Shown: positions 23,161 through 34,149, counted from the first letter of the stretch. The stretch: DNA of 64,000 nucleotides from Alviniconcha marisindica (GCA_018857735.1 JABMCL010001555.1:1020001-1084000); one strand, 5' to 3'. Numbers and translations: made by a program. Notes: a model not told the origin generated them from the letters alone.

Positions 23161-23935
23161 TATATACAAAAGAAAACCACGTCACTTCAAACGTGCACAT
23201 GCTCATTCTGGCACTGAATCTGTAGGTGCACTGAGTACATGTTCCTGGCTTTCAGAGAAACCCACATCACATTCACCCAGCCAAACACATCGCGAAATGA
23301 CCGGAGGGCCTGAGTGTCAGACCCACGTTTACAAGGCCCTACTGTGTGGTTCCAGCCGCTGGCCCCAGACAACGAATGCCATGAACTCACCCAGAGCCTG
23401 TGCCACCGGCCGTTCTGCTACCGTCTGCAACGCAGCCGCCTGGTATCGTTTTCATCAGTCAGGCATTTTGATACGCAGTATAACGATTGTGTTCATTTTG
23501 GACAACAAAGGCGTTCTTTTACAAAAGGTTCTTTACACTCGCATCACTGAATCCAGCTTAGTTCAGTTCAAGATCGAAAAGCCCACATGCGCTCCGCCGC
23601 CGGTCTCAGTCTCTCACTCTCCGAGTTTCCACCAGCATTGCCTTTAAAACAGTGCCAAATGTTGAAGATCGTCGCTAACACTCAGTCCAGTCACATTAAC
23701 CAACTGCCGTATTCAGCTGATGTACACCTCCCTTCTCTCTCTCTCTCTTAATCTCTTCGTCCTCAGGTGACTGCACTTGACAGGATGCTGTTAACTCTCT
23801 TCTTTTCCTTCTTAGTCTTCGCCTTTTTGTCTTCTCCTCCTCCTTCTTCTCCAATGGGTTTCGTTTTGCAGATGTCACTGACAAACTGAATCATCCCATT
23901 CGGTGTGATTGCCATCTTCCACCTACACAGACTCA
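23161..23935. other. Unassigned stretch
   Basis: Contains a CACATGCGCTCCGCC-type segment (23585 onward) related to sequences at 27610 and 41880 in the LRR gene's first intron, so a dispersed repeat is likely. No gene recognised. Confidence 0.45.
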
Positions 23936-23937
23936 GG

Positions 23938-24130
23938 GGCGACGTGGCCGAGTGTTTAAGGACGCACCAGACTCTGCATCAGTCAAGACGTTTCGGGTTC
24001 AAATCCCACTTTGGGTATTAAGCAACCATTCCTCTAGTCCCTCCCAGGGAACGTCACATACTGTACCATTTCTAGGCGTTGACCTACAACGCTGGGTATG
24101 ATTTTGGGGGTACACACAATTTAAAAGAAA
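23938..24130 (+). mobile_element. tRNA-like SINE (Leu/Ser-type head)
   Basis: CGACGTGGCCGAGTGTTTAA resembles a tRNA-Leu/Ser A box, and GGGTTCAAATCC about 55 nt later is a good B box. The 5' and 3' sequences that would form the acceptor stem are not complementary, so this is not an intact tRNA gene. A ~100-bp body follows. I cannot name the family. Confidence 0.6.
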
Positions 24131-24279
24131 AAAATGTTTTTAATTATTTTTATTCTTTCACGGCCGAACTGTGGTAGGTGTTCCGCCTGGCAATCTTAGT
24201 GTCAACATTAATACGAAGGCAAGGGTTTTTATGATGCCTTTAAATCTTGCGGGAACAAAACACACACAGGGTGGGGGGG

Positions 24280-24337
24280 GGGGGAGAGAGGAGGAGGGAA
24301 GAATAGAGAGAGAGAGGAAAGGAGAGAGACAGAGAGT

Positions 24338-24402
<65 letters not shown>
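24280..24402. repeat. G tract and (GA)n microsatellite
   Basis: Run of G at about 24273-24284, then (GA)n to 24402. Confidence 0.95.
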
Positions 24403-24405
<3 letters not shown>

Positions 24406-24584
24406 TCAATTTTCACTTTCACCCGTCGTCATGGCGACTGTCACAAACCTGAACTGACGACAATCATCCCATAACTCACGGTCAGTTTTAACGCCGTGTT
24501 TTGCGCCAGGCCTGGAACCCCCGAGGAGTTGCGGAATAATGAAATCTGACCCGCTCTGCCCTGCCTGGTGTCACGGCGCCTGAC

Positions 24585-25672
24585 AACTGGCCCAGCTTCC
24601 TCCGCACAGGGATGCTGTCACCAGCACCTGACACAGCTTCCTCCGCACAGGGATGCTGTCACCAGCACCTGACAACTAGCCCAGCTTCCTCCGCACAGGG
24701 ATGCTGTCACCAGCACCTGACACCTGGCCCAGCTTCCTCCGCACAGGGATGCTGTCACCAGCACCTGACAACTGGCCCAGCTTCCTCCGCACAGGGATGC
24801 TGTCACCAGCACCTGACACCTGGCCCAGCTTCCTCCGCACAGGGATGCTGTCACCAGCACCTGACAACTGGCCCAGCTTCCTCCGCACAGGGATGCTGTC
24901 ACCAGCACCTGACAACTCGTCCAGCTTCCTCCGCACAGGGATGCTGTCACCAGCACCTGACACCTGGCCCAGCTTCCTCCGCACAGGGATGCTGTCACCA
25001 GCACCTGACACCTGGCCCAGCTTCCTCCGCACAGGGATGCTGTCACCAGCACCTGACACCTGGCCCAGCTTCCTCCGCACAGGGATGCTGTCACCAGCAC
25101 CTGACACCTGGCCCAGCTTCCTCCGCACAGGGATGCTGTCACCAGCACCTGACACCTGGCCCAGCTTCCTCCGCACAGGGATGCTGTCACCAGCACCTGA
25201 CAACTCGCCCAGCTTCCTCCGCACAGGGATGCTGTCACCAGCACCTGACACCTGGCCCAACTCCCTCCGCACAGGGATGCTGTCACCAGCACCTGACACA
25301 GCTTCCTCCGCACAGGGATGCTGTCACCAGCACCTGACAACTCGCCCAGCTTCCTCCGCACAGGGATGCTGTCACCAGCACCTGACACCTGGCCCAACTC
25401 CCTCCGCACAGGGATGCTGTCACCAGCACCTGACAACTCGCCCAGCTTCCTCCGCACAGGGATGCTGTCACCAGCACCTGACAACTCGCCCAGCTTCCTC
25501 CGCACAGGGATGCTGTCACCAGCACCTGACACCTGGCCCAACTCCCTCCGCACAGGGATGCTGTCACCAGCACCTGACAACTCGCCCAGCTTCCTCCGCA
25601 CAGGGATGCTGTCACCAGCACCTGACAACTCGCCCAACTTCCTCCGCACAGGGATGCTGTCACCGGCGCTGG
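24585..25672. repeat. 48-bp minisatellite with all-frame open reading
   Basis: About 22 copies of a 48-bp unit containing CCCAGCTTCCTCCGCACAGG then GATGCTGTCACCAGCACC. Position variants ACACCTGG, CAACTGG and CAACTCG alternate. Two units are shortened by about 10 bp at 24630 and 25300. Because 48 is divisible by three and the unit lacks stops in several frames, frames of 200-350 codons appear on both strands (+ repeat LSPAPDTWPSFLRTGM, - repeat GAGDSIPVRRKLGQVS). I see no start context, splice sites or third-position bias that would make either a gene. Confidence 0.92.
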
Positions 25673-25826
25673 TAAAACGGCTGAACAAGCGTCAGTTAGT
25701 TCTTGGGGTTTTTGTCGCCCCGTCAGCCACACTGGGACACCTCAGGACGAAGCACACATTAACAATAATGGTAATGATCATAGTGGGTCTCAGAGCGCCC
25801 TTTCCCGAATGAGCCCTACCTAGATG

Positions 25827-25998
25827 ACGAAGTGATGCTTAATGTCCTCAAATGTCGGCTGACATATTAGGGACAAGCTGTGACCAATGCCGAAGCATGG
25901 TTCAATAAACCTTTACGTCCACGGAAGCCAGAAGGCTCGTTAGGACGGACAGCCCAGGACGGCCACCTCGACTCTCACACAGCTCCTGAACTATGACC
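25827..25998 (-). mobile_element. SINE-B copy
   Basis: A 172-bp minus-orientation copy flanked by CCTACCTAGATG (25815-25826) and CCTATCTAGGTG (25999-26010), a 12-bp TSD with two mismatches. Confidence 0.82.
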
Positions 25999-26160
25999 CC
26001 TATCTAGGTGCGAACATTAATTTTCATACTCAATCTAAAAACAGCAGACATGAAAACACACCATATTAACTTACACAAATTCGTCATCAAACGCCCTCAC
26101 ACACTACACACACACAGAGATTTATTTGAGGCAGGCTGGAGACTGTTGGAAGTGTTAGGG

Positions 26161-26333
<173 letters not shown>

Positions 26334-26337
26334 TCTT

Positions 26338-26474
26338 GAACCGTGACCTGAAGGAAGACAAAGTCTGAGCATGTCGCACAGAGGAAGGGAGATTGTTCCA
26401 GACGGAGGGACCAATGAAAGAAAAAGCGCGCTGTCCTTGAAATTTCTTGCGTCTATTTGGAACACGAAATATGC
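26338..26474 (-). pseudogene. LINE reverse-transcriptase C-terminal fragment
   Basis: The minus strand encodes FSFIGPSVWNNLPSSVR followed by TLSSFRSRFKT, the conserved end of Jockey/CR1-superfamily ORF2 proteins. Only about 45 codons remain. A (CT)n tract follows immediately on the minus strand, and the fragment is split by SINE-A at 26475. Confidence 0.75.
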
Positions 26475-26804
26475 AAGTAAGTAAGTAAACATGGTGCTTA
26501 ACGTCCACAGAAACCGCAAGGCTTATTAGGGACGGGGAGAAGTGGGTGGGGGGTATGGAGGTGGGGGAAAGAGGGAGATTATTATATACCTCTCGCATCT
26601 CTGTCACCACCAGAATGACTTCTGCATTGACGTGGGCAGCGATGAGAGCCATTTTAATGTTTCATAATCGTGAGGGACAAAGTCACAAGACAGTGTCCAC
26701 AGACCACAGCTTTTGAAGAGAAAGGAGAGCCGAAGCGGATTCGAACCGAGGTCCCTCTGCTTACCAGCCTTGCGCCTTACCGCTAGGCCAAACCGGTTCA
26801 CTCG
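26475..26804 (-). mobile_element. SINE-A copy inserted in a LINE remnant
   Basis: Full-length minus-orientation SINE-A with tRNA-like head at its right (B box as GGATTCGAACC; A-box region GGCCAAACCGG). It is flanked by a perfect 10-bp TSD, CGAAATATGC (26465-26474 and 26805-26814). Confidence 0.88.
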
Positions 26805-26814
26805 CGAAATATGC

Positions 26815-27127
26815 GATTATCAAAAACCTTTCACGTCAGTTCCAAAACATAGATCATTTAATCCCAGTCAAAAGCTGGATCACTGTTTTTGACACCACAG
26901 TCAACAGCAAACGCGACCAAGTCAAAAACAGTCACCAACAAGCACCTCTCAGTATTCACATTTGACCAAAGTGCGAACGGCGATGGCAACAATCAAGTTG
27001 ACTGTATTGTACTGTGATGCATTGCATTGCACTGTACTGTACTGTACTGTATTGTGACTGAGAAGATCACAGTCTCGTCCTGTATGTCCAAAGCGCTTAT
27101 CAGCAGGTCTGCCTACGCTGAAGGTCG
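26815..27127. other. Unassigned stretch with an ACTGT patch
   Basis: Includes a degenerate (ACTGT)n at about 27001-27058. No gene recognised. Confidence 0.5.
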
Positions 27128-27254
27128 ACGCTCATAATAATAATAATAATGGATACTTAGAGCGCCTAACCCGCACGGGCCCTAAGCGCTTACACATTCT
27201 CTGAATGCACACATTTTCCAAATTCAACGCATACAACACAAACGCATACAACAC

Positions 27255-27307
<53 letters not shown>

Positions 27308-27319
27308 GGAGGGAGGGAG

Positions 27320-27411
<92 letters not shown>

Positions 27412-27580
27412 TATAACAGGGCAATGGGAGTGACGAAACTGTTTTTTGAGAAGAGAAAGGTTTCAAGGAAGATTTGAAAGAACTGACAGGGGCAGAATGA
27501 CGGACAGAAGCAGGGAGCCGGTTCCAGACAACTGGAGCCTGGTAAGAGAAAGTCATAAGCAGCATCTGCCACCTTCTGGC
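27128..27580 (-). mobile_element. LINE 3' end, with internal microsatellites
   Basis: On the minus strand, PVVWNRLPASVRHSAPVSSF then KSSLKPF (27580-27440) is a reverse-transcriptase C-terminus. It is followed by (CT)n, (GT)n (27408-27254) and a 3' UTR ending GGCGCTCTAAGTATCC(ATT)n at 27128. The GCGCTCTAAGTATCCATTATT end resembles the 3' tails of many animal SINE/LINE pairs. The 5' part is missing. Confidence 0.7.
27254..27408. repeat. (CA)n and (GA)n microsatellites inside the LINE tail
   Basis: (CA)n at about 27254-27304 and (GA)n at about 27325-27408. Confidence 0.95.
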
Positions 27581-27869
27581 AGTCAGTTCAGTTAAGTTCA
27601 AGACGGATCCATGCGCTCGGGAAAGCCCACAGGCGTTCCACCCCGTGTTTGTTAGCACTGGGCTCAAAGCATCAACTGAGTAACCGTCCTTCAGAAGTTT
27701 CCCCAACAGTCAAAGCAAGGCAAAGTCTCCTGTGCACCTTCGTTCCTTCAAAGTCCGGGCCACTGCAACGCTCTCCTCCCTGGCTCACCGCACTACATTC
27801 TGGGAGTAGCGTTAAACTTAACGGCTACAACATTCAGCAGCATGGTTATAGTCGTGAACTCCTGCAGGC

Positions 27870-28025
27870 CAGGTCATGCACAGCCCATTCATCCTCTGCA
27901 GTCTGCACTGGTTACCAACGCGGTCAAGAACTATAACAATTGCGACGCTGTGGCTGCGTACACCCCTTCCAGACACCTCCGTTCATCTTCAGATACACGC
28001 ACCCTCCGCAAGAGAGACTGGGCGC
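27870..28025 (+). pseudogene. LINE reverse-transcriptase fragment, frameshifted
   Basis: The + strand carries ILCSLHWLPTRSR in one frame and YTPSRHLRSSSDTRTLRK in another. Both are diagnostic LINE motifs (LHWLPVxxR and YxPxRxLRSS) that normally lie about 50 codons apart, so there has been an internal deletion and a frameshift. It is in the opposite orientation to the LINE tail at 27128-27580. Confidence 0.65.
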
Positions 28026-28039
28026 CGTATCGACCTGGG

Positions 28040-28168
28040 GTCATTCTTACAGAGCTAGGTCACGGCGGGTCACCAGATCGAAAGCGAGGTTGAATCGTGC
28101 AAAAAACGTCAATCGGCCCTCGCTTTCGATTCAGTGACCCACTTTGACCTCTCTCGTTAAGAATGATG
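28040..28168. mobile_element. Long hairpin (foldback) element
   Basis: Two arms of about 50 nt (left GATCGAAAGCGAGG, right CCTCGCTTTCGATT; outer TCATTCTTA versus TAAGAATGATG) form a near-perfect inverted repeat with a loop of about 27 nt. This is consistent with a small MITE. No TSD is obvious. Confidence 0.75.
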
Positions 28169-28785
28169 TGTACGACTACAAACTACAGATATGAGGATAC
28201 GATTGGATTTACAAACAGCATGTCGGCATTTCTAACGGAGAGAAAAACAAAATCACCGTTTCGCGACCTGGGCGGTTTATATGGACTAGGTCCTGAAAGC
28301 AAATGGTTGTCAATTAGGACACGTCCGTGGTATAGTAAAACATCCTAATACCTGAAAATGTTTATCGCTAAACGTTCGTTGTAAACTGTGTGTTCTGATC
28401 TATTTTTAAATATACAGCCTTCTCAACAACAAAAAGGAGGAGAAGAAGAAGAAAAATCAAAACACGCAAAAGGTTACTGAGAACACTAAAAAACAAAACA
28501 AAACACAACTTTTTAAACAAAACAAACAAACAAAAAACACAAACTTTTACAGGGAAGAAAAAGAAAGAAAAAAAAGAGTCAGCAATTGTATTAACCCAGC
28601 AAAACAAAAACAAAAAGGTGTTCATTTTAACCGTTCAAGGCGTGCTCTGGTAAATTTTTAGGGTGAGCACTGAAATTCAAAACTGCATTAAATAATCATG
28701 AGAGAAACAGAACCAATTTGAAGGCCTAATATATATGAGAAAAACAAAATGAAAGAAGAAAGAAAAAAAGAAGAAAAAAAGACAT
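28169..28785. other. Unassigned A-rich stretch
   Basis: A-rich + strand with AAC/AAAG runs at 28425-28620. No gene recognised. Confidence 0.5.
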
Positions 28786-28787
28786 GC

Positions 28788-29100
28788 GTGACACACAAAA
28801 CATACACTCGGACAGGCGTGACACACAAAACATACACTCTGACAGGCGTGACACGCAAAAGAAACACTCGGGCAAGTGTGACACACAAAAGAAACACTCG
28901 GAAAAGCGTGACACACAAAACGTACACTCGGAAAAGCGTGACACACAAAACAAACACTCAGACGGGCGTGAAACACAAAACATACACTCGGACAAGCGTG
29001 ACACACGAAACATACACTCGGACAGGCGTGACACAAAAACCATACACCCGGACAGGCGTGACACACAAGGCAAACACTCGCACAAGCGTCACACACACAC
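28788..29100. repeat. 30-bp minisatellite
   Basis: About ten units of GCGTGACACACAAAACATAC + ACTCGGACAG. The 30-bp period keeps frames open on both strands (minus strand CHACPSVCFV-type repeats). No supporting gene structure. Confidence 0.92.
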
Positions 29101-29269
29101 ACACACACTCACACAACACCCAAGTTTTGATACACAAAACAACGTAAGCTAGCGCTCTGAAGAGTAAGTAGAACAATCAAGGAACAGGGCATAAAAAAAA
29201 TATATATATATAAAATAAATTAAAAGAGAGAGAAAAAAGTGGCAAATCGACGGCACAGAAATCACGCCA

Positions 29270-29870
29270 GGTGCCTGTCTGCGCGGCACAACTTCAGCCT
29301 CTGAACCCGACCACAGACCGGGCAGCTCTATGACCCGACTCAGCAGAACTTAGCTGATTCACACACACACACACACACACGCACACACACACGCACACAC
29401 ACAAAGCCGCCTTTCCCCTGTTCTGCTCGCGGGGGCGGGAGCAAAACTGAATCACAGAAGGGCGTGGAAGTAAAGGAGAGGAGGAAGGGGAGTCCAGAGC
29501 GAGAGAAAACCCCGCTTCCAGTGCCGTTTCGGTCTTAGCGACGCCGAAGCTGAAGTTGTTGTAGCTGGGGACGCGTACATAGCCTCGCTGCGGGGCTGCT
29601 GACACCACGCTTTTTTTTCTCTCCCTCTCCCTCTCTCTTTTTCACACCACAGTCGTGCGCACTGGCACTGGATTCACTGGACATAGTTTTCAAGCTGTGA
29701 TTTTTTTCCGCCTTCTTCTTCGTCTTCTGCCGCCATACGGATGTGTGTGTTTTTTTCTTCTCAAAACTGTTACGTGTTGTTTTTTCCCGCGGACAGTTCA
29801 ACTGCGAATCGTCGTCCACCCGGAACGTTTTTGAATTCTGCGATTTGTTGGTAACGAATTGACTGGGCGT
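29270..29870 (+). promoter_or_regulatory. Possible GC-rich promoter / 5' noncoding exon
   Basis: A CpG-bearing segment with higher GC than its surroundings, including a (CA)n at 29361-29403. A donor-like TTG|GTAACG occurs at about 29850. It could be the distal promoter or leader exon of a + strand gene, possibly the LRR gene 11.5 kb downstream, but no TATA box, initiator or coding sequence supports this. Speculative. Confidence 0.2.
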
Positions 29871-29984
29871 AAAAACACCAGGTTACTTGCTGTGACTCGG
29901 TTTAACACGCCCTCCTGACTGTGCCGGTTGACTGTGTGGGGTGGGTGTGCAAGACTGGGTTTACTTACCTCCGCTGCTTAGTTT

Positions 29985-30235
29985 TACTGGTAAGTCAAAG
30001 CAGAATTTATTTACTTGTCTCCACTGTACGTGTCACACTGGTAAGTAGTTGCAACGCTGGGTTGGGTCTCCACTGCGCACACTGATGGTAAGTGTACCTA
30101 TGCGATTGTGCATACTGATGATAAGTGTACCTATGCGATTGCGCATACTGATGATAAGTGTACCTATGCGACTGCGCATACTGATGGTAAGTGTACCTAT
30201 GCGATTGGATTTATTTCAGTTGCCCATACTGGTAA
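29985..30235 (+). repeat. 33-bp repeat array rich in GTAAGT
   Basis: CACTGGTAAGT-type sequences at about 29990 and 30038 precede four ~33-bp units with core TACTGATGGTAAGTGTACC (30078-30205). The array ends with GATTTATTTCAG and TGCCCATACTG|GTAAGA. GTAAGT is the consensus 5' splice site. Two units read GATAAGT and lack the GT. No coding sequence is recognised. Confidence 0.7.
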
Positions 30236-30440
30236 GAAGTGGTTTACAGCCGTTGTACCATAGAATTCTCCTCTTTTCTAATTTTCCCCTCCCTCCCTCC
30301 CTCCCCAGCTTCTTACGGATTTACCCTGTTAAAGTTCTTACAAACCTAAATATAATGCCTCAACAATCAATTACTCGCTTTCTTCTTCTTCCTTTGCTTT
30401 TTATCGACACTACGATCTAACTCGGAATTGTACAAAAGAA

Positions 30441-30449
30441 TGTGTGTGC

Positions 30450-30522
<73 letters not shown>

Positions 30523-30610
30523 TGCGTGCGGCGTGCGTGGTGTGAGAGAGAGAGAGGACAGACAGAGAGAGAGAGAGACAAAACAGAGAGACAGAGTGAG
30601 ACAGAGACAG
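30441..30610. repeat. (GT)n/(GTGC)n then (GA)n microsatellite
   Basis: (TG)n, (CGTG)n and GA/GACA repeats in succession. Confidence 0.95.
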
Positions 30611-30960
30611 TGAGACAGAGACCTTTTCTGCCAAAGATGGGAAAAGGGCCTCTATCTCCCATAGTCTTTGATCGCAAAGTTTTATTTTTAAGCTGGAGTC
30701 GACCGGAGGAGGAGTCAGTGCAAGTAACTGAGCGTTGAGCCATTCTGTTTAGGCCCGGTGTCCCTTACAACACACAAAGGTCAGAATTTATTTTTTGGGA
30801 TTTTTTTAAAAGATAGTTTGGATTTTTAAAGAGAAACAAGTTTACTCCCTCTAGCGAAAGCCCAATGGGGCGCACCAGTCCCTCCCCGGAAACGAATCGA
30901 GCTTTTGGCGTCCGAAGCCACAGCCAGAGAGCTGAGGGGTGTTTAAAACCTCATTATGGT
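30611..30960. other. Unassigned stretch
   Basis: No gene or element boundary recognised before the TSD of the SINE-A at 30972. Confidence 0.5.
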
Positions 30961-30971
30961 GCGGATCATTA

Positions 30972-31058
30972 GTTAGCCGCTTTGGCCTAGCGGTAAGGCG
31001 TCAGGCTGGTAAGCAGAAGGGCCTCCTCGGCTCGATTCCGCTTCGGCTCTCCTTTCTC

Positions 31059-31101
<43 letters not shown>

Positions 31102-31538
31102 CAGAGACAGACAGAGTGGGAGAAAGGGGGGTGGGTGGGGGGAAGGTGTCGTCTGTGGACACTGTTTTGTGACTTTGTCCGTCACAATTAATGGAACATT
31201 AAAATGGCTCTTATCGCTGCCCATCCTAAAGCAGGAGTCATTCTACTACAATGCAATTCACGATACTACCTAGATCCTGTTTTTATGCGTGCATTTCTTA
31301 GCTATGTATCATGAGTCTGATGTGATGTTGCACTGTGCTTGGAGCTCGTTTTTAGAACTGGGACAGGCGCATTATAAATAAAATTTATTATTCTTATTCT
31401 GGTGGTGACAGTTTAGCGCCAGGTACCTAATCTCCCTCTTCCACCACCCCACCCCCCCCCCCCCCCCCCCCCACACATCTCTCCCCGCCCCTAATAAGCC
31501 TTGTGGTTTTTGTGAACCATGTTTATTTACTTACTATA
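30972..31538 (+). mobile_element. SINE-A copy carrying a second insertion
   Basis: tRNA-like head GCTTTGGCCTAGCGGTAAGG and GGCTCGATTCC, then (GA)n, the SINE-A body and a 3' end CTAATAAGCC..TTTATTTAC. The 11-bp TSD GCGGATCATTA is perfect (30961-30971 and 31539-31549). The body is split at 31245-31395 by a different element. Confidence 0.88.
31245..31395 (+). mobile_element. SINE/LINE-tail insertion nested in SINE-A
   Basis: A 151-bp insert ending GCGCATTATAAATAAAATTT(ATT)n, flanked by ATTCT (31240-31244 and 31396-31400). The SINE-A body resumes exactly after it (GGTGGTGACA). The tail resembles the ATAAAT..TTATT 3' ends of CORE-type elements. Confidence 0.7.
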
Positions 31539-31549
31539 GCGGATCATTA

Positions 31550-31720
31550 TATTTTTTTTGGTTGCCTCGGTCAGACACGTGTTTCGCGACCTACCACTGA
31601 GTACTGGCACGTAGGTGAGCGAGAACATATTAAGCCCAATACCAAGGAAGGAAACAACACCGAGTTAAGTGCTAGCCTATGTCAGCATTGGCTGACAGTG
31701 GCACACTCAAGCTTTACCGG
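31550..31720. other. Unassigned short stretch
   Basis: About 170 bp between two SINE-A copies, nothing recognised. Confidence 0.4.
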
Positions 31721-31729
31721 TGATTAGTT

Positions 31730-32027
31730 AAAGTAAACAGAAACCGTAAGGCTTATTAGGGACGGGGGGAGGGGGGGTATATGGGGTGGGGTGGGGGGGG
31801 GGATTATATACCTATCACTACCCTGTCATCACCAGAATGACTCCTGCATTAAGATGGGCAGCGATGTGAGCCATTTTAATGTTTCATTAATTGTGAGGAC
31901 AAAGTCACAAGACAGTGTCCACAGACCACAACTTTTGAAGATGAAAGGAGAGCCGAATCAGATTCGAACCGAGGTCCCTCTGCTTACCAGCTTAACGCCT
32001 TACCGCTAGGCCAAACTGGCTCACAAA
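31730..32027 (-). mobile_element. SINE-A copy
   Basis: Minus-orientation full-length SINE-A. TSD TGATTAGTT (31721-31729 and 32028-32036). The body has AAGATGGGCAGCGATGTGAG, and the head reads GATTCGAACCGAGG and CCGCTAGGCCAAACTGG. Confidence 0.88.
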
Positions 32028-32036
32028 TGATTAGTT

Positions 32037-32540
32037 CCAAAACTGGACTTACTTACATGCACATCCCCCTTCCCCCTTTAGTGCTGCTGGGCTTTGTTGA
32101 TTGGTTTGACATTGCTTATAGTTTTTTTGTTTTTTGTTTTGTGTGTATGTGCGCTTTTTTTTAAATACTTTTTTTCCGGGGGGGGGGGGGGGGGGGGGGT
32201 GTCCTCGGTTGATTTCTGTCCATTTCTTTCTTCACTAGCGCTACACAGTATATCGTACACACTTGTGATTCTTTCGCTAATTGCATTTTTTTGTTACCTT
32301 TTTGTGTTTGTTGTTGTTGATGTTTTTGTTTTTGTTTTTTAGGAAACTTTTTTTTTTTTAATGTGGCGTTTACTTGCAGTATACACAAAATAACCCTGAA
32401 CCTAACAACTAGTGTAGTTTCTGCGGATTCGTTGCAACTAGTCCTCGCCAACCTAGCGTTAAGAAAGTACCAAGACTGGCAGAGAAAGGGGGAGGGGAGA
32501 GGGAGGGGAACAGAGAGAGAGAGGGAGCACTTGCATACAT
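32037..32540. other. Unassigned T-rich stretch
   Basis: Contains a G tract at about 32178-32199 and T-rich sequence to 32360. No gene recognised. Confidence 0.5.
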
Positions 32541-32566
32541 TATATTGAGAGAGAGAGAGAGGGGGG

Positions 32567-32597
<31 letters not shown>

Positions 32598-32694
32598 CAG
32601 AAGAAAGAGAGAGAGAGAGAGAGAGGAGAGAGATTGCTATACATTATATTGGGGAGAGAGAGAGAGAGAGAGAGAGAGGAGGAGAGCACTGAAT

Positions 32695-32759
<65 letters not shown>
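32541..32759. repeat. (GA)n blocks
   Basis: Several (GA)n runs separated by short unique sequences (TACATTATATTG occurs twice, at about 32535 and 32640), so the whole block looks duplicated. Confidence 0.9.
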
Positions 32760-33379
32760 ACTTGCATACGTTGTATAACACGTACCTATCAAGATCAGCT
32801 GCGTGCGCAAACTGAAGGAGCGTTGGGAGGAGGGCGGGGAGGGACTGATATGGGATGGGGTGGGGGAAGAGGGGTGGTAGTTACGGCTACAACAGGAGCG
32901 GCCAGTAATTTGTCCAAAAAAATGACGTGGGGCAATCGTCACGATCATCATCACCACCACCACCACCACTACCACCTCCACCACCCAGCCCGCTGGACAC
33001 GTCATCGAGGTAGGAGGTAGGGCCGGCGGGAGATCCAGCAAACTGACCCTCACGCTACAGATTCCCCTCTCGGACAGCACCGGCCCCACTACACCGAGCT
33101 ATAGCTCAGTGACCGGTACTCACGTGCCGGCGTCTGGCTCCTATCTCACTACCTGCACGCACGTACGTGTTTATATAAATACGCATTCCTCAGTCCGTGC
33201 ACCCCCCACTGACAGGGGTCAAGGACAGGTCAACGAGTTCACCGCAACTCAACACCAGCGACATGTGATACCGCTTCAAAGTTGCACTGACGCGCGGAAA
33301 ATGATGAAGTAAGCGTCAAAATCAATAGGTTGTTAACGGAAGGAAGTTTGGGGGGGGAGGGGGTTATTTTTCGCACTCT
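32760..33379. other. Unassigned stretch
   Basis: Includes (CAC)n at 32950-32975. No gene recognised. Confidence 0.45.
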
Positions 33380-33469
33380 CGTCAACAGTAGTGACCCCTT
33401 AACTCCAGCTCCTATGGTCACACACACACACACACACACACACTGAAACATACACTGACACACACACTG

Positions 33470-33527
<58 letters not shown>

Positions 33528-33598
33528 CCAGCTGAGGTTAGTTCTTGACTTCAACAGTCCGGTCAACAGCAGTGACCCCTGAACTCCAGCTCCTATAG

Positions 33599-33636
<38 letters not shown>

Positions 33637-33644
33637 TGAAACAC

Positions 33645-33696
<52 letters not shown>

Positions 33697-33735
33697 CTGA
33701 AGTTAGTTAGTTCTTGACTTCAACAGTCCAGTCCC
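33380..33735. repeat. ~180-bp tandem duplication with (CA)n cores
   Basis: GTGACCCCTTAACTCCAGCT / GTGACCCCTGAACTCCAGCT followed by (CA)n and TTAGTTCTTGACTTCAACAG occurs twice, so the (CA)n tract was duplicated with its flanks. Confidence 0.85.
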
Positions 33736-34149
33736 TGAACCGTGCAGGGTCACCTCCGGACGGTATAATGATTAGTGGCACCAACAAAGAGAGAATTCAG
33801 AAAGAACACTGACGGCCGGCCGGCCGGAAACCAGTGAACAAAACCCAACTCCTTACACAGATTCCGAGAAAACAACCACTGACGACGTTCGCCAAAAACT
33901 AACGCTATTAAAACACAACTTGCAAGAACAATTTGCGTTCAGACAACGTACAGATATGACCCCCCCTCCCCCCCCCCCCCCCGTCCCCCACCCCTTCCTA
34001 TTTTTTAGATTTTTTTGTGTTTTGACCGGGGATATTGAGTTTCTGCATTTGACGGTTTTTAGGCTTTTTTCCTTTTTGTTTGGTTTTCGGTTTTCGTTGT
34101 TGTTGGTGTTTTTTCTTCCGAATCTGATGGTATTACGCTTCTTGGGCGG
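33736..34149. other. Unassigned stretch with a poly-C tract
   Basis: Contains a C-rich run at about 33961-33982 and T-rich sequence. No gene recognised. Confidence 0.45.

Noticed and set aside
23938..24020. Possible tRNA-Leu/Ser gene
   Set aside because: A and B boxes are present, but the ends do not form an acceptor stem and SINE-like sequence follows.
24612..25732. Long frames on both strands with 16-residue repeats
   Set aside because: Explained by a stop-poor 48-bp minisatellite; there is no start context, splice site or conserved domain.
28788..29100. CRISPR-like regular repeats (30-bp period)
   Set aside because: Units are directly contiguous with no unique spacers, and this is eukaryotic DNA; it is a minisatellite.
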